Positions 41,780-50,847 of a stretch of 64,000 nt of DNA are shown piece by piece. The position numbers and the translations under genes were made by a program. Where the stretch lies: the NCBI GenBank assembly GCA_934526015.1, contig CAKSZY010000001.1, positions 1 to 64,000 on the forward strand, in the 5' to 3' direction. The stretch comes from an uncultured Dokdonella sp. (lineage in GTDB: Bacteria > Pseudomonadota > Gammaproteobacteria > Xanthomonadales > Rhodanobacteraceae). The notes under the pieces were generated by a model. It saw only the letters and a program-made list of their open reading frames with translations, searched no databases and was not told the DNA's origin. Position 1 is the stretch's first letter. Each line of letters starts with the position of its first letter.

Positions 41780-42142
41780 CGTAGCGGCGAGTTGCTCTGC
41801 CATCACGTCGAGCAATCTCTCCAGCACACCATCCATCTCCGGCAATACCTGCCGGTTGTCGAATCGCAGCACACCCAGGCCCTGCGCCTGCATCCAGGCA
41901 TCGCGTCGGTGGTCACTGGCAAGACCTTCGGCCTCGAAATGCTGTCCTCCGTCGGTTTCCACCACCAGTCCCGCGGCGGGCGCCAGGAAATCGGCGATGT
42001 ACGGACCCGATGGCCTTTGCCGATGGAACTGCACGCCAAGCAGTTGCCTGCGCCGGATGCGATGCCAGAGACGTTGCTCGGCGTCGGTCATTCGGGTTCG
42101 CAGTTCGCGGGCGCGCCGGCGCCGGGTGCAGGAGTCGACCAT
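41780..42142 (-). CDS. DUF559 endonuclease-like domain protein, 3' end undefined
   Basis: About 121 residues match the Vsr-like DUF559 domain: [53 protein letters not shown] with acidic catalytic-type residues, and [16 protein letters not shown]. The domain ends near 41780, but the frame has no stop there. It stays open through the hairpin repeats and through msrP in another frame until the msrQ stop at 39992. The coordinates give the domain only. A mutation or assembly error near the repeats may have removed the stop. Confidence 0.6.
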
Positions 42143-42272
42143 CGGCCGAGATTGCTCTCCGCTGTGTGGTTCGCATCTTCCGAAGTTGCGGCTTTGTTGC
42201 AGGGCGGCATAATGCGGGGACCGACCGCGGACCGCTGCCTTGGGCGTCGCGCCGGAAGCCAGAGGAAATCCC

Positions 42273-43358
42273 GTGACGCGAGGTTTCAACTTCAGTGCCG
42301 GCCCGGCGGCGCTCCCCGAGGCCGTGCTGCGCCAGGCCCAGGCCGAATTGCTCGAATGGGGCAGTGCGCGTGCCTCGGTCATGGAAATCAGTCATCGCGG
42401 CAAGGAGTTCATGGCCCTCGCCGAGGAGTCCGAGCGTGACCTGCGCGACCTGCTCGGCGTGCCGGCGAACTACAAGGTGTTGTTCCTGCAGGGCGGGGCG
42501 ACCCAGCATTTCGCCCAGATCCCGATGAACCTCGCGCGCCGCGACGGCGTGGCCGACTACGTGGTCACCGGTGCCTGGGGCGAGAAGGCGGTGCGCGAGG
42601 GTTCGCCGTACACGCAGGTGCGCCTCGCCGCCTCGTCGCTCGATTCGAACTACACGCGCATCCCGCCGCGCGAAAGCTGGGACCTCGATCCGCGCGCGGC
42701 CTACCTGCACTACACGCCGAACGAGACGATCCACGGCGTCGAGTTCCACGCCATTCCCGAGGCCGGCGACGTGCCGCTGGTTGCCGACATGTCTTCGGAC
42801 ATCCTCTCGCGTCCGCTCGACGTTTCGCGCTTCGGCCTGATCTATGCCGGCGCGCAGAAGAACATCGGCGCGTCGGGTCTCGTCGTCATGATCGTGCGCG
42901 ACGACCTCCTCGAACGCTGTCCGAAGGACATCGCGCGCATCCTCAGCTATGCCGAACACGCCGCGCAGGGTTCGCTGCTCAACACGCCGAACACCTTCGG
43001 CTGGTATCTCGCCGCAATGGTGTTCAAGTGGCTCAAGGCCGAGGGCGGGCTCGCCGTGATCGGCGAACGCAACCGCCGCAAGGCCGAACGCCTGTATTCG
43101 GCGATCGACGGCTCCGGCGGCTTCTACACCAACCGCGTCGATCCGGCCGTGCGTTCCTGGATGAACGTGCCGTTCTTCCTGCCGCGCCCGGAACTCGATG
43201 CGCCGTTCCTCGCCGAGTCGCGCGAAGCCGGCCTGCTGGCCCTGAAGGGACACAAGGCCGTCGGCGGCATGCGCGCCTCGATCTACAACGCGATGCCGCC
43301 GGAAGGCGTCGACGCCCTCATTGATTTCATGCGCGATTTCGCCGCGCGTCACGGCTGA
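42273..43358 (+). CDS. serC: Phosphoserine aminotransferase
   Basis: The 361-residue class V aminotransferase converts 3-phosphohydroxypyruvate to phosphoserine and also serves pyridoxal phosphate synthesis. Landmarks are RGFNFSAGPAALPEAVL, VLFLQGGATQHFAQIPMNL, the PLP lysine in YAGAQKNIGASGLV, and NTPNTFGWYLAAMVFKWL. The start is GTG with AGAGGAAA just upstream. It is the first gene of a serine/aromatic amino-acid operon with pheA, hisC and aroA. Confidence 0.97.
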   Translation: MTRGFNFSAGPAALPEAVLRQAQAELLEWGSARASVMEISHRGKEFMALAEESERDLRDLLGVPANYKVLFLQGGATQHFAQIPMNLARRDGVADYVVTGAWGEKAVREGSPYTQVRLAASSLDSNYTRIPPRESWDLDPRAAYLHYTPNETIHGVEFHAIPEAGDVPLVADMSSDILSRPLDVSRFGLIYAGAQKNIGASGLVVMIVRDDLLERCPKDIARILSYAEHAAQGSLLNTPNTFGWYLAAMVFKWLKAEGGLAVIGERNRRKAERLYSAIDGSGGFYTNRVDPAVRSWMNVPFFLPRPELDAPFLAESREAGLLALKGHKAVGGMRASIYNAMPPEGVDALIDFMRDFAARHG

Positions 43359-43394
43359 CATCGTCGCGCCCGCATCCGTCCAGGTAACCGAATC

Positions 43395-44504
43395 ATGAGC
43401 GACGACAGCAGCAGTACCGGGCCGATTCCGGATCTCGCCGAGGTGCGCACCCGCATCGATGCGATCGACCGCGGCATCCAGCAGTTGATTGCCGAACGCG
43501 CGCACTGGGCGCATCAGGTCGGCCTCGCCAAGGGCCCGCTGGCGGCGGCGGTCGACTATTACCGGCCCGAACGCGAGGCACAGGTGCTGCGCATGGTCGT
43601 CGATCGCAACGAAGGGCCGCTCAGCGACGAGGTCCTCGTGCACGTGTTCCGCGAGATCATGTCGGCCTGCCTGGCGCAGCAGGAACCGCTCAAGATCGGA
43701 TTCCTCGGTCCGGAAGGCACGTTCAGCCAGCAGGCCGTGCTGAAGCATTTCGGACGTTCGGCCCACGGCATGCCGATGGGGAGCATCGAGGAGGTGTTCC
43801 AGGAGGTCGAGAACGGCAATGCCGATTTCGGCGTCGTGCCGGTGGAGAACTCGGGCCAGGGCACGATCCAGGTCACCCTCGACATGTTCCTGACCTCGGG
43901 CCTGAAGATCTGCGGCGAGGTCGAGTTGCGCGTGCACCAGTTCCTGCTCTCGCGCTCGGGCCGCATCGAGGACATCGAACGCATCTACGCCCACACCCAG
44001 TCGTTCGCCCAGACCACCGGCTGGCTGCGCGGCAACCTGCCGAAGGTCGAGCGGATCGCGGTATCGAGCAATGCCGAGGGTGCGCGCCGCGCGCGCAATG
44101 CCGACGACGCCGCCGCGATTGCCGGCGAGGCCGCCGCGCACGTCTACGGGTTGCGCAAGGTCATCACCGGGCCGATCGAGGACAACAAGGACAACACCAC
44201 CCGCTTCCTCGTGCTCGGCCGGCAGCTGTTCCCGCCCTCGGGACACGATCGCACCTCGGTGCTGGTGTTCATCAAGGACCAGCCCGGTGCCCTGTTCAAC
44301 GTGCTGAGCCCGTTCGCCCGGCATGGTGTCAGCATGAACCGCATCGAGTCGCGGCCGTCCCACCAGGCCAAGTGGGAATACGCGTTCTTCATCGACCTCG
44401 CCGGTCACGTCGACGACCCGCCAATGCGCCAGGCACTGGCCGAACTGGTCGAGCATTCGGCGCAGATCAAGGTACTCGGTTCGTATCCCGTGGCGGTTCC
44501 ATGA
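43395..44504 (+). CDS. pheA: Bifunctional chorismate mutase / prephenate dehydratase (P-protein)
   Basis: The 369-residue protein has three parts. An AroQ chorismate mutase domain spans about 10-95 (RTRIDAIDRGIQQLIAERA). Prephenate dehydratase follows at about 97-275 (FLGPEGTFSQQAVLKHFG, VPVENSGQGTI, and TTRF in DNTTRFLVLG). A C-terminal ACT domain has the Phe-binding ESRPS motif. It makes phenylpyruvate and should be inhibited by phenylalanine. It ends overlapping the hisC start by four bases. Confidence 0.96.
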   Translation: MSDDSSSTGPIPDLAEVRTRIDAIDRGIQQLIAERAHWAHQVGLAKGPLAAAVDYYRPEREAQVLRMVVDRNEGPLSDEVLVHVFREIMSACLAQQEPLKIGFLGPEGTFSQQAVLKHFGRSAHGMPMGSIEEVFQEVENGNADFGVVPVENSGQGTIQVTLDMFLTSGLKICGEVELRVHQFLLSRSGRIEDIERIYAHTQSFAQTTGWLRGNLPKVERIAVSSNAEGARRARNADDAAAIAGEAAAHVYGLRKVITGPIEDNKDNTTRFLVLGRQLFPPSGHDRTSVLVFIKDQPGALFNVLSPFARHGVSMNRIESRPSHQAKWEYAFFIDLAGHVDDPPMRQALAELVEHSAQIKVLGSYPVAVP

Positions 44505-45604
44505 GCTTCGACGCTGGCGCGCTGGCGAATGCGGCGACCGCGGCACTGCGTGCCTACGATCCCGGACACGACCTTCCGGCATTGCGGCGTGCGTACGGCG
44601 CGATGCTGGCCGAACTCGGCTCCAACGAGAATGCGCTGGGTCCGAGTCCGCTCGCCGTCGCGGCGATGCGCGAGGCGATCGGCGGCGCGTTCCGCTATCC
44701 CGACCCGAAGGGCGGTGCCCTCAAGCAGGCGCTTGCGGCCCACCTCGATGTCGACCTCGCGCGGATCGCGCTCGGCAACGGCTCCCACGAGCTGCTGATG
44801 CTGCTTGCGCAATGCTTTGCCGGTCCGGACACCTCCACCGTGTACTCCGAATACGGCTTTGCCGTGTTCCCGATCGCCACCGCCGCGGCGGGCGCGCGCG
44901 GCATCCGGGTGCCGGCGTTCGTGCGCACGCACGCACGGCGTTACGGCCATGACCTCGAGGCAATCGCCGCCGCGGTCCGGCCCGACACGCGGCTGGTGTT
45001 CCTGGCCAATCCGAACAATCCGACCGGCAGCTGGTTCGACGATGACGAGCTGGCTGCGCTGCTCGATCGCGTGCCATCGAGCGCCCTGGTCGTCGTCGAC
45101 GAGGCCTATCACGAGTTCGTCGATGCCGGCGGGCCGCGCAGCGCGCTCGCGCTGGCCGCACGTCATCCGAACCTCGTCGTCACGCGCACGTTCTCGAAGG
45201 CCCATGCGCTGGCCGGCCTGCGCGTCGGTTATCTGATCGCCGATCCCGGCGTCGTTGCGGTGCTCGAACGCCTGCGCGAATCCTTCAACGTCAATGCGAT
45301 TGCCCTTGCCGCGGCCGAGGCGGCATTGGCCGATCACGCGCACCTCGCCCACGTGCGCAACTGGACATGGGCGGAGCGTGCCTGGTTGACCGGTCAACTC
45401 GAACGTCGCGGCCATGACGTGCTGCCGTCACAGACCAATTTCGTCCTCGTCGACCTCGGCGGCGATGCCGGCGCACTCGAGCGACACCTGTTTGCACGCG
45501 GCGTGATCGTGCGGCCGATGGCGGGATACGGCCTCGGCCATGCGCTGCGCATCAGCATCGGCCGGCACGACGAGAACGAGCGCCTGCTGGCGGCCCTGCC
45601 GTGA
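44501..45604 (+). CDS. hisC: Histidinol-phosphate aminotransferase
   Basis: The 367-residue fold-type I aminotransferase shows LGSNENALGPSPLAV, FLANPNNPTGSWF, VVDEAYHEFVD and the PLP lysine in TFSKAHALAGLRVGY. Placed between pheA and aroA, it may act mainly on aromatic precursors (phenylpyruvate, hydroxyphenylpyruvate) besides histidinol phosphate. A second copy in a his operon would be expected elsewhere. The start overlaps pheA (ATGA), and its stop overlaps the aroA GTG. Confidence 0.93.
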   Translation: MSFDAGALANAATAALRAYDPGHDLPALRRAYGAMLAELGSNENALGPSPLAVAAMREAIGGAFRYPDPKGGALKQALAAHLDVDLARIALGNGSHELLMLLAQCFAGPDTSTVYSEYGFAVFPIATAAAGARGIRVPAFVRTHARRYGHDLEAIAAAVRPDTRLVFLANPNNPTGSWFDDDELAALLDRVPSSALVVVDEAYHEFVDAGGPRSALALAARHPNLVVTRTFSKAHALAGLRVGYLIADPGVVAVLERLRESFNVNAIALAAAEAALADHAHLAHVRNWTWAERAWLTGQLERRGHDVLPSQTNFVLVDLGGDAGALERHLFARGVIVRPMAGYGLGHALRISIGRHDENERLLAALP

Positions 45605-46917
45605 GCACACGCATCGACTGGACCAGTTCGCCTTCGGGCCCGCTGGGCGGGGAGGTCGTGATTCCGGGTGACAAGTCGGTCTCGCACCGCGCGGTGATGT
45701 TCGCCGCCCTGGCCGAAGGAACCTCCACGATCTCGGGATTTCTCGAGGGCGAGGACACGCGGGCGACGGCACGCGCGTTCGCGCAGATGGGCGTGCGCAT
45801 CGAGACGCCGTCGGCCTCGCAACGGGTCGTGCACGGCGTCGGCCTGCATGGCCTCGCCGGCAGCGCGGCGCCGATCGACTGCGGCAATGCCGGTACCGGC
45901 ATGCGCCTGCTCGCCGGCCTGCTGGCCGGGCAGGCATTCGATTCCGTGCTGGTTGGCGACGAATCGCTGTCGCGACGACCGATGCGCCGCGTGATCGAAC
46001 CGCTGGTCGAGATGGGCGCGAGGATCGAGGCCGGCGACGGTGGTCTGCCGCCGCTGCATGTCCGCGGCGGCCGGCGTTTGCGCGGCATCCGCTGCAAGCC
46101 GCCGGTGGCCAGTGCCCAGGTCAAGTCGGCGATCCTGCTGGCCGGCCTGTATGCCGAGGGTGAAACCGTGGTCGAAGAGGTGCATCCGACCCGCGACTAC
46201 AGCGAGCGAATGCTGGCTGCGTTCGGCTGGCCGGTGGCGTTCGGCGAAGGCTGGGCGCGCCTGAGCGGCGGGCACCGGCTGCATGCCGGTGAGGTCGTCG
46301 TGCCGGCCGATTTCTCGTCGGCGGCGTTCTTCCTCGTCGCCGCCAGCCTGGTGCCGGGTTCGGTGCTGACCTTGCGCGACGTCGGCCTCAACCCGCGCCG
46401 CACCGGCCTGCTCGACGTGCTGCGCCGGATGGGGGCCGACATCCGCCAGCAGAATCGTCGCCAGCAGGGCGGCGAGGTGCTGGCCGATCTCGTCGTGCGC
46501 CACGCACCGCTGCACGGCATCGACGTGCCGGTCGATCGGGTGCCCGACATGATCGACGAGTTTCCCGCCTTGTTCATTGCCGCAGCGGCCGCCGGCGGCA
46601 CGACGCGCGTGCGTGGCGCAGCGGAACTGAGGGTCAAGGAATCGGACCGCATCGCGACGATGGCTGCGGGCCTTCGGGCACTCGGGGTGGACATCGCGGA
46701 AACCGCGGACGGGGCCGAGATCCGGGGTGGAACGATCAAGGGCGGGCGCGTGGCCAGCTTTGGCGATCACCGCATCGCCATGAGTTTCGCCGTCGCCGGC
46801 CTGGTTGCCGACGGGCCGGTGCGGATCGACGACTGCGCGAATGTCGCCACCTCGTTCCCGCACTTCGACGCCTGCGCGAACGCGTGCGGATTCCGTCTGG
46901 AAGAACGGGCTGGGTGA
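45601..46917 (+). CDS. aroA: 3-phosphoshikimate 1-carboxyvinyltransferase (EPSP synthase)
   Basis: The 438-residue enzyme joins PEP to shikimate 3-phosphate. It has GDKSVSHRA (K25, S26, R30), GNAGTGMRLLAGLLAG, GDESLSRRPMRRVI, VKSAILLAGLYAEG and the C-terminal GDHRIAMSFAVAGL. The Ala in GNAGTGMR matches a class II-like pattern rather than the E. coli type. The GTG start overlaps the hisC stop. It is the last gene of the operon and faces the azurin gene across a hairpin. Confidence 0.96.
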   Translation: MSTRIDWTSSPSGPLGGEVVIPGDKSVSHRAVMFAALAEGTSTISGFLEGEDTRATARAFAQMGVRIETPSASQRVVHGVGLHGLAGSAAPIDCGNAGTGMRLLAGLLAGQAFDSVLVGDESLSRRPMRRVIEPLVEMGARIEAGDGGLPPLHVRGGRRLRGIRCKPPVASAQVKSAILLAGLYAEGETVVEEVHPTRDYSERMLAAFGWPVAFGEGWARLSGGHRLHAGEVVVPADFSSAAFFLVAASLVPGSVLTLRDVGLNPRRTGLLDVLRRMGADIRQQNRRQQGGEVLADLVVRHAPLHGIDVPVDRVPDMIDEFPALFIAAAAAGGTTRVRGAAELRVKESDRIATMAAGLRALGVDIAETADGAEIRGGTIKGGRVASFGDHRIAMSFAVAGLVADGPVRIDDCANVATSFPHFDACANACGFRLEERAG

Positions 46918-46928
46918 GCGGAGCGGCG

Positions 46929-46953
46929 GGGCGGGGCAATGGCTGCCCCGCCC
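46929..46953. terminator. Hairpin between convergent aroA and azurin gene
   Basis: A 10-bp stem GGGCGGGGCA / TGCCCCGCCC with loop ATGGC-type bases lies 11 bases past the aroA stop and 11 before the azurin stop. It has no T-run, but its position suggests bidirectional termination. Confidence 0.65.
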
Positions 46954-46964
46954 GCAGGCAGCGC

Positions 46965-47408
46965 TTACGGGGTGAGGGTGATCGTGCCCTTCATCAGCGC
47001 CGAATGACCCGGGAAGCTGCAGAAGAACGAGTACGGACCGGCATCGAGCTTGGCCACCGGGAAAGTCACGCTGGCGGTCTCGCCGCCGCCGATCATGGCG
47101 GTGTGGGCGATCACGCGGGCGTCGTCGGCCTTCACGTACTCGGCCGCGGCGCCGGCCTTGATGCCGTCAGCCGCAACGGCGGAGAGATCGGAGGTCTTCG
47201 AAATGACGACGTTGTGACCCATCGCGGCCTTCGGCAGCTTGCCGACGTGCTTGAGGTTGATGGTGAAGTCCTTGCACGCCTTGCTGACATCGATGTTGGC
47301 AAGGTTGAACTTCATCGCGTCGTTGCCTTCGATGTCGACCGAGCAGGTCGCGGCCGAGGCCAGTGGTGCGGCAAACAGGACTGCGGCGGCGAGAAGAGGA
47401 CGGATCAT
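46965..47408 (-). CDS. azu: Azurin (periplasmic blue copper protein)
   Basis: This 147-residue cupredoxin has a signal peptide ending ASA-A (about residue 19). The copper ligands are H65 (MGHNVV), C130, H135 and M139 ([12 protein letters not shown]), with a disulfide pair C22/C45. It is a soluble one-electron carrier in the periplasm. AGGAG precedes ATG 47408. It lies 160 bases downstream of a diheme cytochrome c on the same strand. It may therefore belong to the cytochrome module or have its own promoter in that gap. Confidence 0.95.
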   Translation of the reverse strand: MIRPLLAAAVLFAAPLASAATCSVDIEGNDAMKFNLANIDVSKACKDFTINLKHVGKLPKAAMGHNVVISKTSDLSAVAADGIKAGAAAEYVKADDARVIAHTAMIGGGETASVTFPVAKLDAGPYSFFCSFPGHSALMKGTITLTP

Positions 47409-47568
47409 GGAAATCTCCTGTGGATGGGGGAACGAAGGGCGCAGGCGTGACACCGCCACGGTGCGCCGGGGCGCCCGTGGCAGGCCGTCGGACCGGGCCT
47501 GTTGGGGGAGGATTCTGCGGCAATCCGGCTGAATACGCCTTGACGGCGATCAAGCGGGAGGAAACTGC

Positions 47569-48366
47569 TCAGGGCTCCAGGCTGGACAGCCAGGTCGACA
47601 GGGCAAGGATGCTGTCGTCGTCGAGCTGGCGGCCGATTCCGGTCATCACGAAATCAGTGGTCGAATAGCGCATCTTGCCGTCGCGGAAGGCGGCCAGGCG
47701 GGCCTGCAGATAGACGTCACGCTGGCTGCGCAGGGCCGGGTAGGCCGCATACGGTGCATGGCCGCGGCTGTCGGTGCGCCCGGCGAATGCCGGTCTGCGG
47801 GCATCCGCGCCATGGCAACCCTGGCAGGCCGGGATGCCCCTGGCCGGATCGCCGTTGCGGTACAGGTGCTCGCCGCGGGCCAGCAGTTCCGGGTCCGGCG
47901 CGTCGGCGTCGGCCTCAACGGTGTGCGCCCCGGGAGTCTGGACGGCGTAGAAGCTGGCGAGGTCGCGGATGTCTTCCTCGGAGATGTCGGCGGTCAGCAC
48001 CGTCATCGGTGATTCGACCAAGGTTCCGCGCTTGTACTCGAGCAGTTCCCAGTACAGGTAGTCCGCACTTTGTCCGGCGACATTCGGAATCATCGGTGCC
48101 ACCGAGGCGGCACCGGTCGGGCCGTGACAGGTCGCGCACAGCAGGGCCTTGGTGCGCCCGGCCTCGACATTGCCGGGCGGGGCCGCCTGCCGGCGCAAGT
48201 CGAACCAGTCGTGGGCGTCGGCGACGGCCGCGGCCTCGTCGCCGGCGGTGTCGTCTTGCCCGGCGGCGGAGGCGTCGAAGCCGACCAGCAGGCCGGCGGT
48301 CAGCAGGCAGGCTTGCAACGTGCGGTGCCGCCGGTGTTCGGGCAGGGACGGGAGAGGCCGTTTCAC
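47569..48366 (-). CDS. Diheme cytochrome c (c4-like), periplasmic
   Basis: The 265-residue protein has an N-terminal signal/anchor (about 17-35). Two CxxCH sites are C77-H81 (CATCH) and C181-H185 (CQGCH), each in a cytochrome c domain. Met ligands are plausible at M92 (PMIPNVAGQ) and in MRYSTTDFVMTGIG. The layout resembles cytochrome c4, which passes electrons to terminal oxidases. The GTG start overlaps the stop of the MtrB-like gene by four bases, so it is tightly co-translated with the conduit. Confidence 0.9.
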   Translation of the reverse strand: MKRPLPSLPEHRRHRTLQACLLTAGLLVGFDASAAGQDDTAGDEAAAVADAHDWFDLRRQAAPPGNVEAGRTKALLCATCHGPTGAASVAPMIPNVAGQSADYLYWELLEYKRGTLVESPMTVLTADISEEDIRDLASFYAVQTPGAHTVEADADAPDPELLARGEHLYRNGDPARGIPACQGCHGADARRPAFAGRTDSRGHAPYAAYPALRSQRDVYLQARLAAFRDGKMRYSTTDFVMTGIGRQLDDDSILALSTWLSSLEP

Positions 48367-50834
48367 AGCTTCACCTCCATCATCAGGCCGATCAGGTGGG
48401 CGTTGTAGCTCTGCGGCCCGCCATCGATGTAGATCAGGTTGCCGGTGGTGCGGTCGTCGTCGAGACCGGCATAGTGCCAGTCGAACACGCGGCCACGTTC
48501 CCAGCTGCCGAATGCGCGCAGCGCGACGCGCTGGCCGACCGGCAGGTGCACGGATGCGCTCAGCGAATTGACCCGGTAGGTCATGTCGGGAAAGGCGCCG
48601 GTGAGGCCGGCCACGGTCGCGGTCGGACTGGCGAACGTGCTTTCCGCCACCCAGGCGGTGATGCCCTTGGCGCGGATCCAGTTCCAGTCGAGGTCGAGGG
48701 TCGCGCGTCCCATGCGATGGCGCAGGTTCGCACCGAGCGTGTGGTTGCGCTGCGTGTCGCTCATCCACCAGCGGTAGCCATCCGGATAGGCGGCGTTGCC
48801 GCCATCGGCCGGCGCCGTACCGCCGAGTCCGGGGTCGCGGCCGGTGTTGACGTCGTTGGTGTTCGACATGTCGAGACCGGAGCGGTCATGGCCGTACCAG
48901 GCGCTGATCGTGGTGCCGGCGAGCGGCTGCCACTCCCACTGCACGCTTGCGGCCAGGGTGTCGTAGCCGTAGCGGCCGATCTGCGCGTCGTGGTCGTTGT
49001 CCTCGGCACGCAGCGAGGCGTACAGGGTCATGTCGTTCGGCAGCACGAACGTCGCCATCAGGTCGAGCTTGTTCTGCCGCTTCTCGCCGACGTCGTATTT
49101 GCGCAGGGCCGTGGTCGTGTGCGGGGCCAGGCCGTTGGCCGGCTCGACGAAACCCGGCGCGTGATGGGTGTACATGAACTCGTACGGGTCGAAGTTGTAA
49201 TCGTCGCCGCTGCGGTCGAGGAAGACATAGTTGAGCCGCAGGGTCAGCCAGTCGTTGCTGCGGTTGACCCAGGTCAGCTTCAGGGTGTTGTCGTCGGTGA
49301 CCCTGAACTCGCGGTTCGTGCGTTCGATGCGGGTGAGGCCGTAGCTCGCGCCGAGGGTGTTGCGCTTGCCGAGGCGCCAGTCGAGCCCGCTGCTGAATTC
49401 GCGGGTTTCCTTGTCCAGCGGCAGGTTGCGGATATGCACGTTGTTGGATGCGCCCGGGCGCCAGGTCGTGTTGGGGAAGGCGCCGTTCTCGCCGATGTAG
49501 CCGAACTGTCCGGTCAGCGGATTGAAGGCGACATAGTTGCCGTCGTAGTCCTCGCGCAGGAAGTTGGCCTGGCTGCGCCAGGTCACGGCGGCCGAAGGCT
49601 GCAGGACCAGCTTGGCGGTCACCCGCTGCTGGTCGATGCCGAGGTCGGCGCTGCGCTGCGACAGCGATGCCGGGGTGTTCCAGTTGTCGCAGCTGATGGT
49701 GGCATTGAGCATGCCGCTGCAGGCGAACAGACCCGGCACCAGAGCTTCGTCCTGTCGCATGTGGGTCAGCGCGAGGCCGAGCGAGAATTCGCCGCTCCAT
49801 GCCGAGCGGATGCGGCGGCTGAAGTTGGCGCCGATGCGGTGGTAGTCGTTCTCGGGCTCGTAGGAGAACAGTCCGACCGGATTGTTGTTGGTGGTGGGGT
49901 AGGGCATTTCGTAGGTGAAATGATCCATCCCGTTGCGGAAGAACGAGCCGGTGTAGCTGAAATCCATCCGCCAGTCGTTGCCGGCGAAGCGCAGGCCGCC
50001 GTTGAAATTGCTCGTGCTGTCATCGATCGGTCGCAGCACCTCGATGAGGCGGCCGAACGAGAACGGTCCGCCGAACGGCCGCGAGCCTTCGCGGCGTTCG
50101 TGGCTCGCGTTCACGTAGGCGGTCCATCGCGGATCGAGGAAATAGCTCAATCCGAGCCCGTGCTTGTCGCGGGTGACGCTGACCCGCGAAACCGGGTTGC
50201 CGGCCATGAAGGCATCGACTTCGGCCTGGGTGGTGGCGCCGGCAGTCAGGCCGGGCTTCAGCACCAGGTTGCGCGAGCCGAGGTTGCTCCACAGCGACTG
50301 CACGTTGCTGCTGACGAGGTTGCTCTGTCCGCGCGAGAAGACCTGCAGGCGGAACTGGCCGGCACGACCACCGACCAGCCGGTAGTACTCGCTGTCGGAA
50401 TCGATCCGGCTGGCGCGGAAATCGAGGTAGCTGCCGTCGGCCGGACGCTGCATGTCGAGGCGCATGCCGAAGATCGGCCCGTCTTCGAAGCCGTTGTAGC
50501 GGTTCCAGGTGGAATCGCGATCATCGCCGCCGACGCCGAGATAGCCGAGGCCGAAATATCCGCGCACGTACCATTCCTGCCAGCGCTGCCGGTAGGAGTC
50601 GCGTTCGGGGATGCAGTCGTAGAGGAATCCGCTCGGCGTGCGTTCGCGCCCGGCCATCAGCCAGCTCGCGCCGTCGACATCGCAGCCGGTGCCGACCATG
50701 CCGGCGGGATCGAGGTCATCGCCGAACTGCAGGTCGACGCCGATCCCGCTGTCCTGCGCATGCGCGCCCGACATGACCGTGGCCAGGATCAGGCCGGCCA
50801 GACGTGGATGAGGCAGACACGTACGTGCGTGCAT
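48363..50834 (-). CDS. MtrB/PioB family outer-membrane beta-barrel of a porin-cytochrome conduit
   Basis: The 823-residue protein has a signal peptide (about 1-26, ending AHAQ) and then long alternating beta-strands to a C-terminal EVKL, like MtrB/PioB barrels. The decaheme cytochrome partner is directly upstream (13 bases). Typical blocks are YVRGYFGLGYLG and RVDAF-type FMAG. It lacks the N-terminal CxxC of Shewanella MtrB; single Cys are at 51 and 74. It should sheath the decaheme cytochrome across the outer membrane. GGAGG precedes ATG 50834. Confidence 0.87.
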   Translation of the reverse strand: MHARTCLPHPRLAGLILATVMSGAHAQDSGIGVDLQFGDDLDPAGMVGTGCDVDGASWLMAGRERTPSGFLYDCIPERDSYRQRWQEWYVRGYFGLGYLGVGGDDRDSTWNRYNGFEDGPIFGMRLDMQRPADGSYLDFRASRIDSDSEYYRLVGGRAGQFRLQVFSRGQSNLVSSNVQSLWSNLGSRNLVLKPGLTAGATTQAEVDAFMAGNPVSRVSVTRDKHGLGLSYFLDPRWTAYVNASHERREGSRPFGGPFSFGRLIEVLRPIDDSTSNFNGGLRFAGNDWRMDFSYTGSFFRNGMDHFTYEMPYPTTNNNPVGLFSYEPENDYHRIGANFSRRIRSAWSGEFSLGLALTHMRQDEALVPGLFACSGMLNATISCDNWNTPASLSQRSADLGIDQQRVTAKLVLQPSAAVTWRSQANFLREDYDGNYVAFNPLTGQFGYIGENGAFPNTTWRPGASNNVHIRNLPLDKETREFSSGLDWRLGKRNTLGASYGLTRIERTNREFRVTDDNTLKLTWVNRSNDWLTLRLNYVFLDRSGDDYNFDPYEFMYTHHAPGFVEPANGLAPHTTTALRKYDVGEKRQNKLDLMATFVLPNDMTLYASLRAEDNDHDAQIGRYGYDTLAASVQWEWQPLAGTTISAWYGHDRSGLDMSNTNDVNTGRDPGLGGTAPADGGNAAYPDGYRWWMSDTQRNHTLGANLRHRMGRATLDLDWNWIRAKGITAWVAESTFASPTATVAGLTGAFPDMTYRVNSLSASVHLPVGQRVALRAFGSWERGRVFDWHYAGLDDDRTTGNLIYIDGGPQSYNAHLIGLMMEVKL

Positions 50835-50847
50835 GCGACGCCTCCTG

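Noticed and set aside
39992..42142. One fusion protein DUF559-(msrP region)-MsrQ
   Set aside because: The middle is the wrong frame of msrP; msrP and msrQ have their own family starts and coupling, so this is an absent stop codon and not a fusion.
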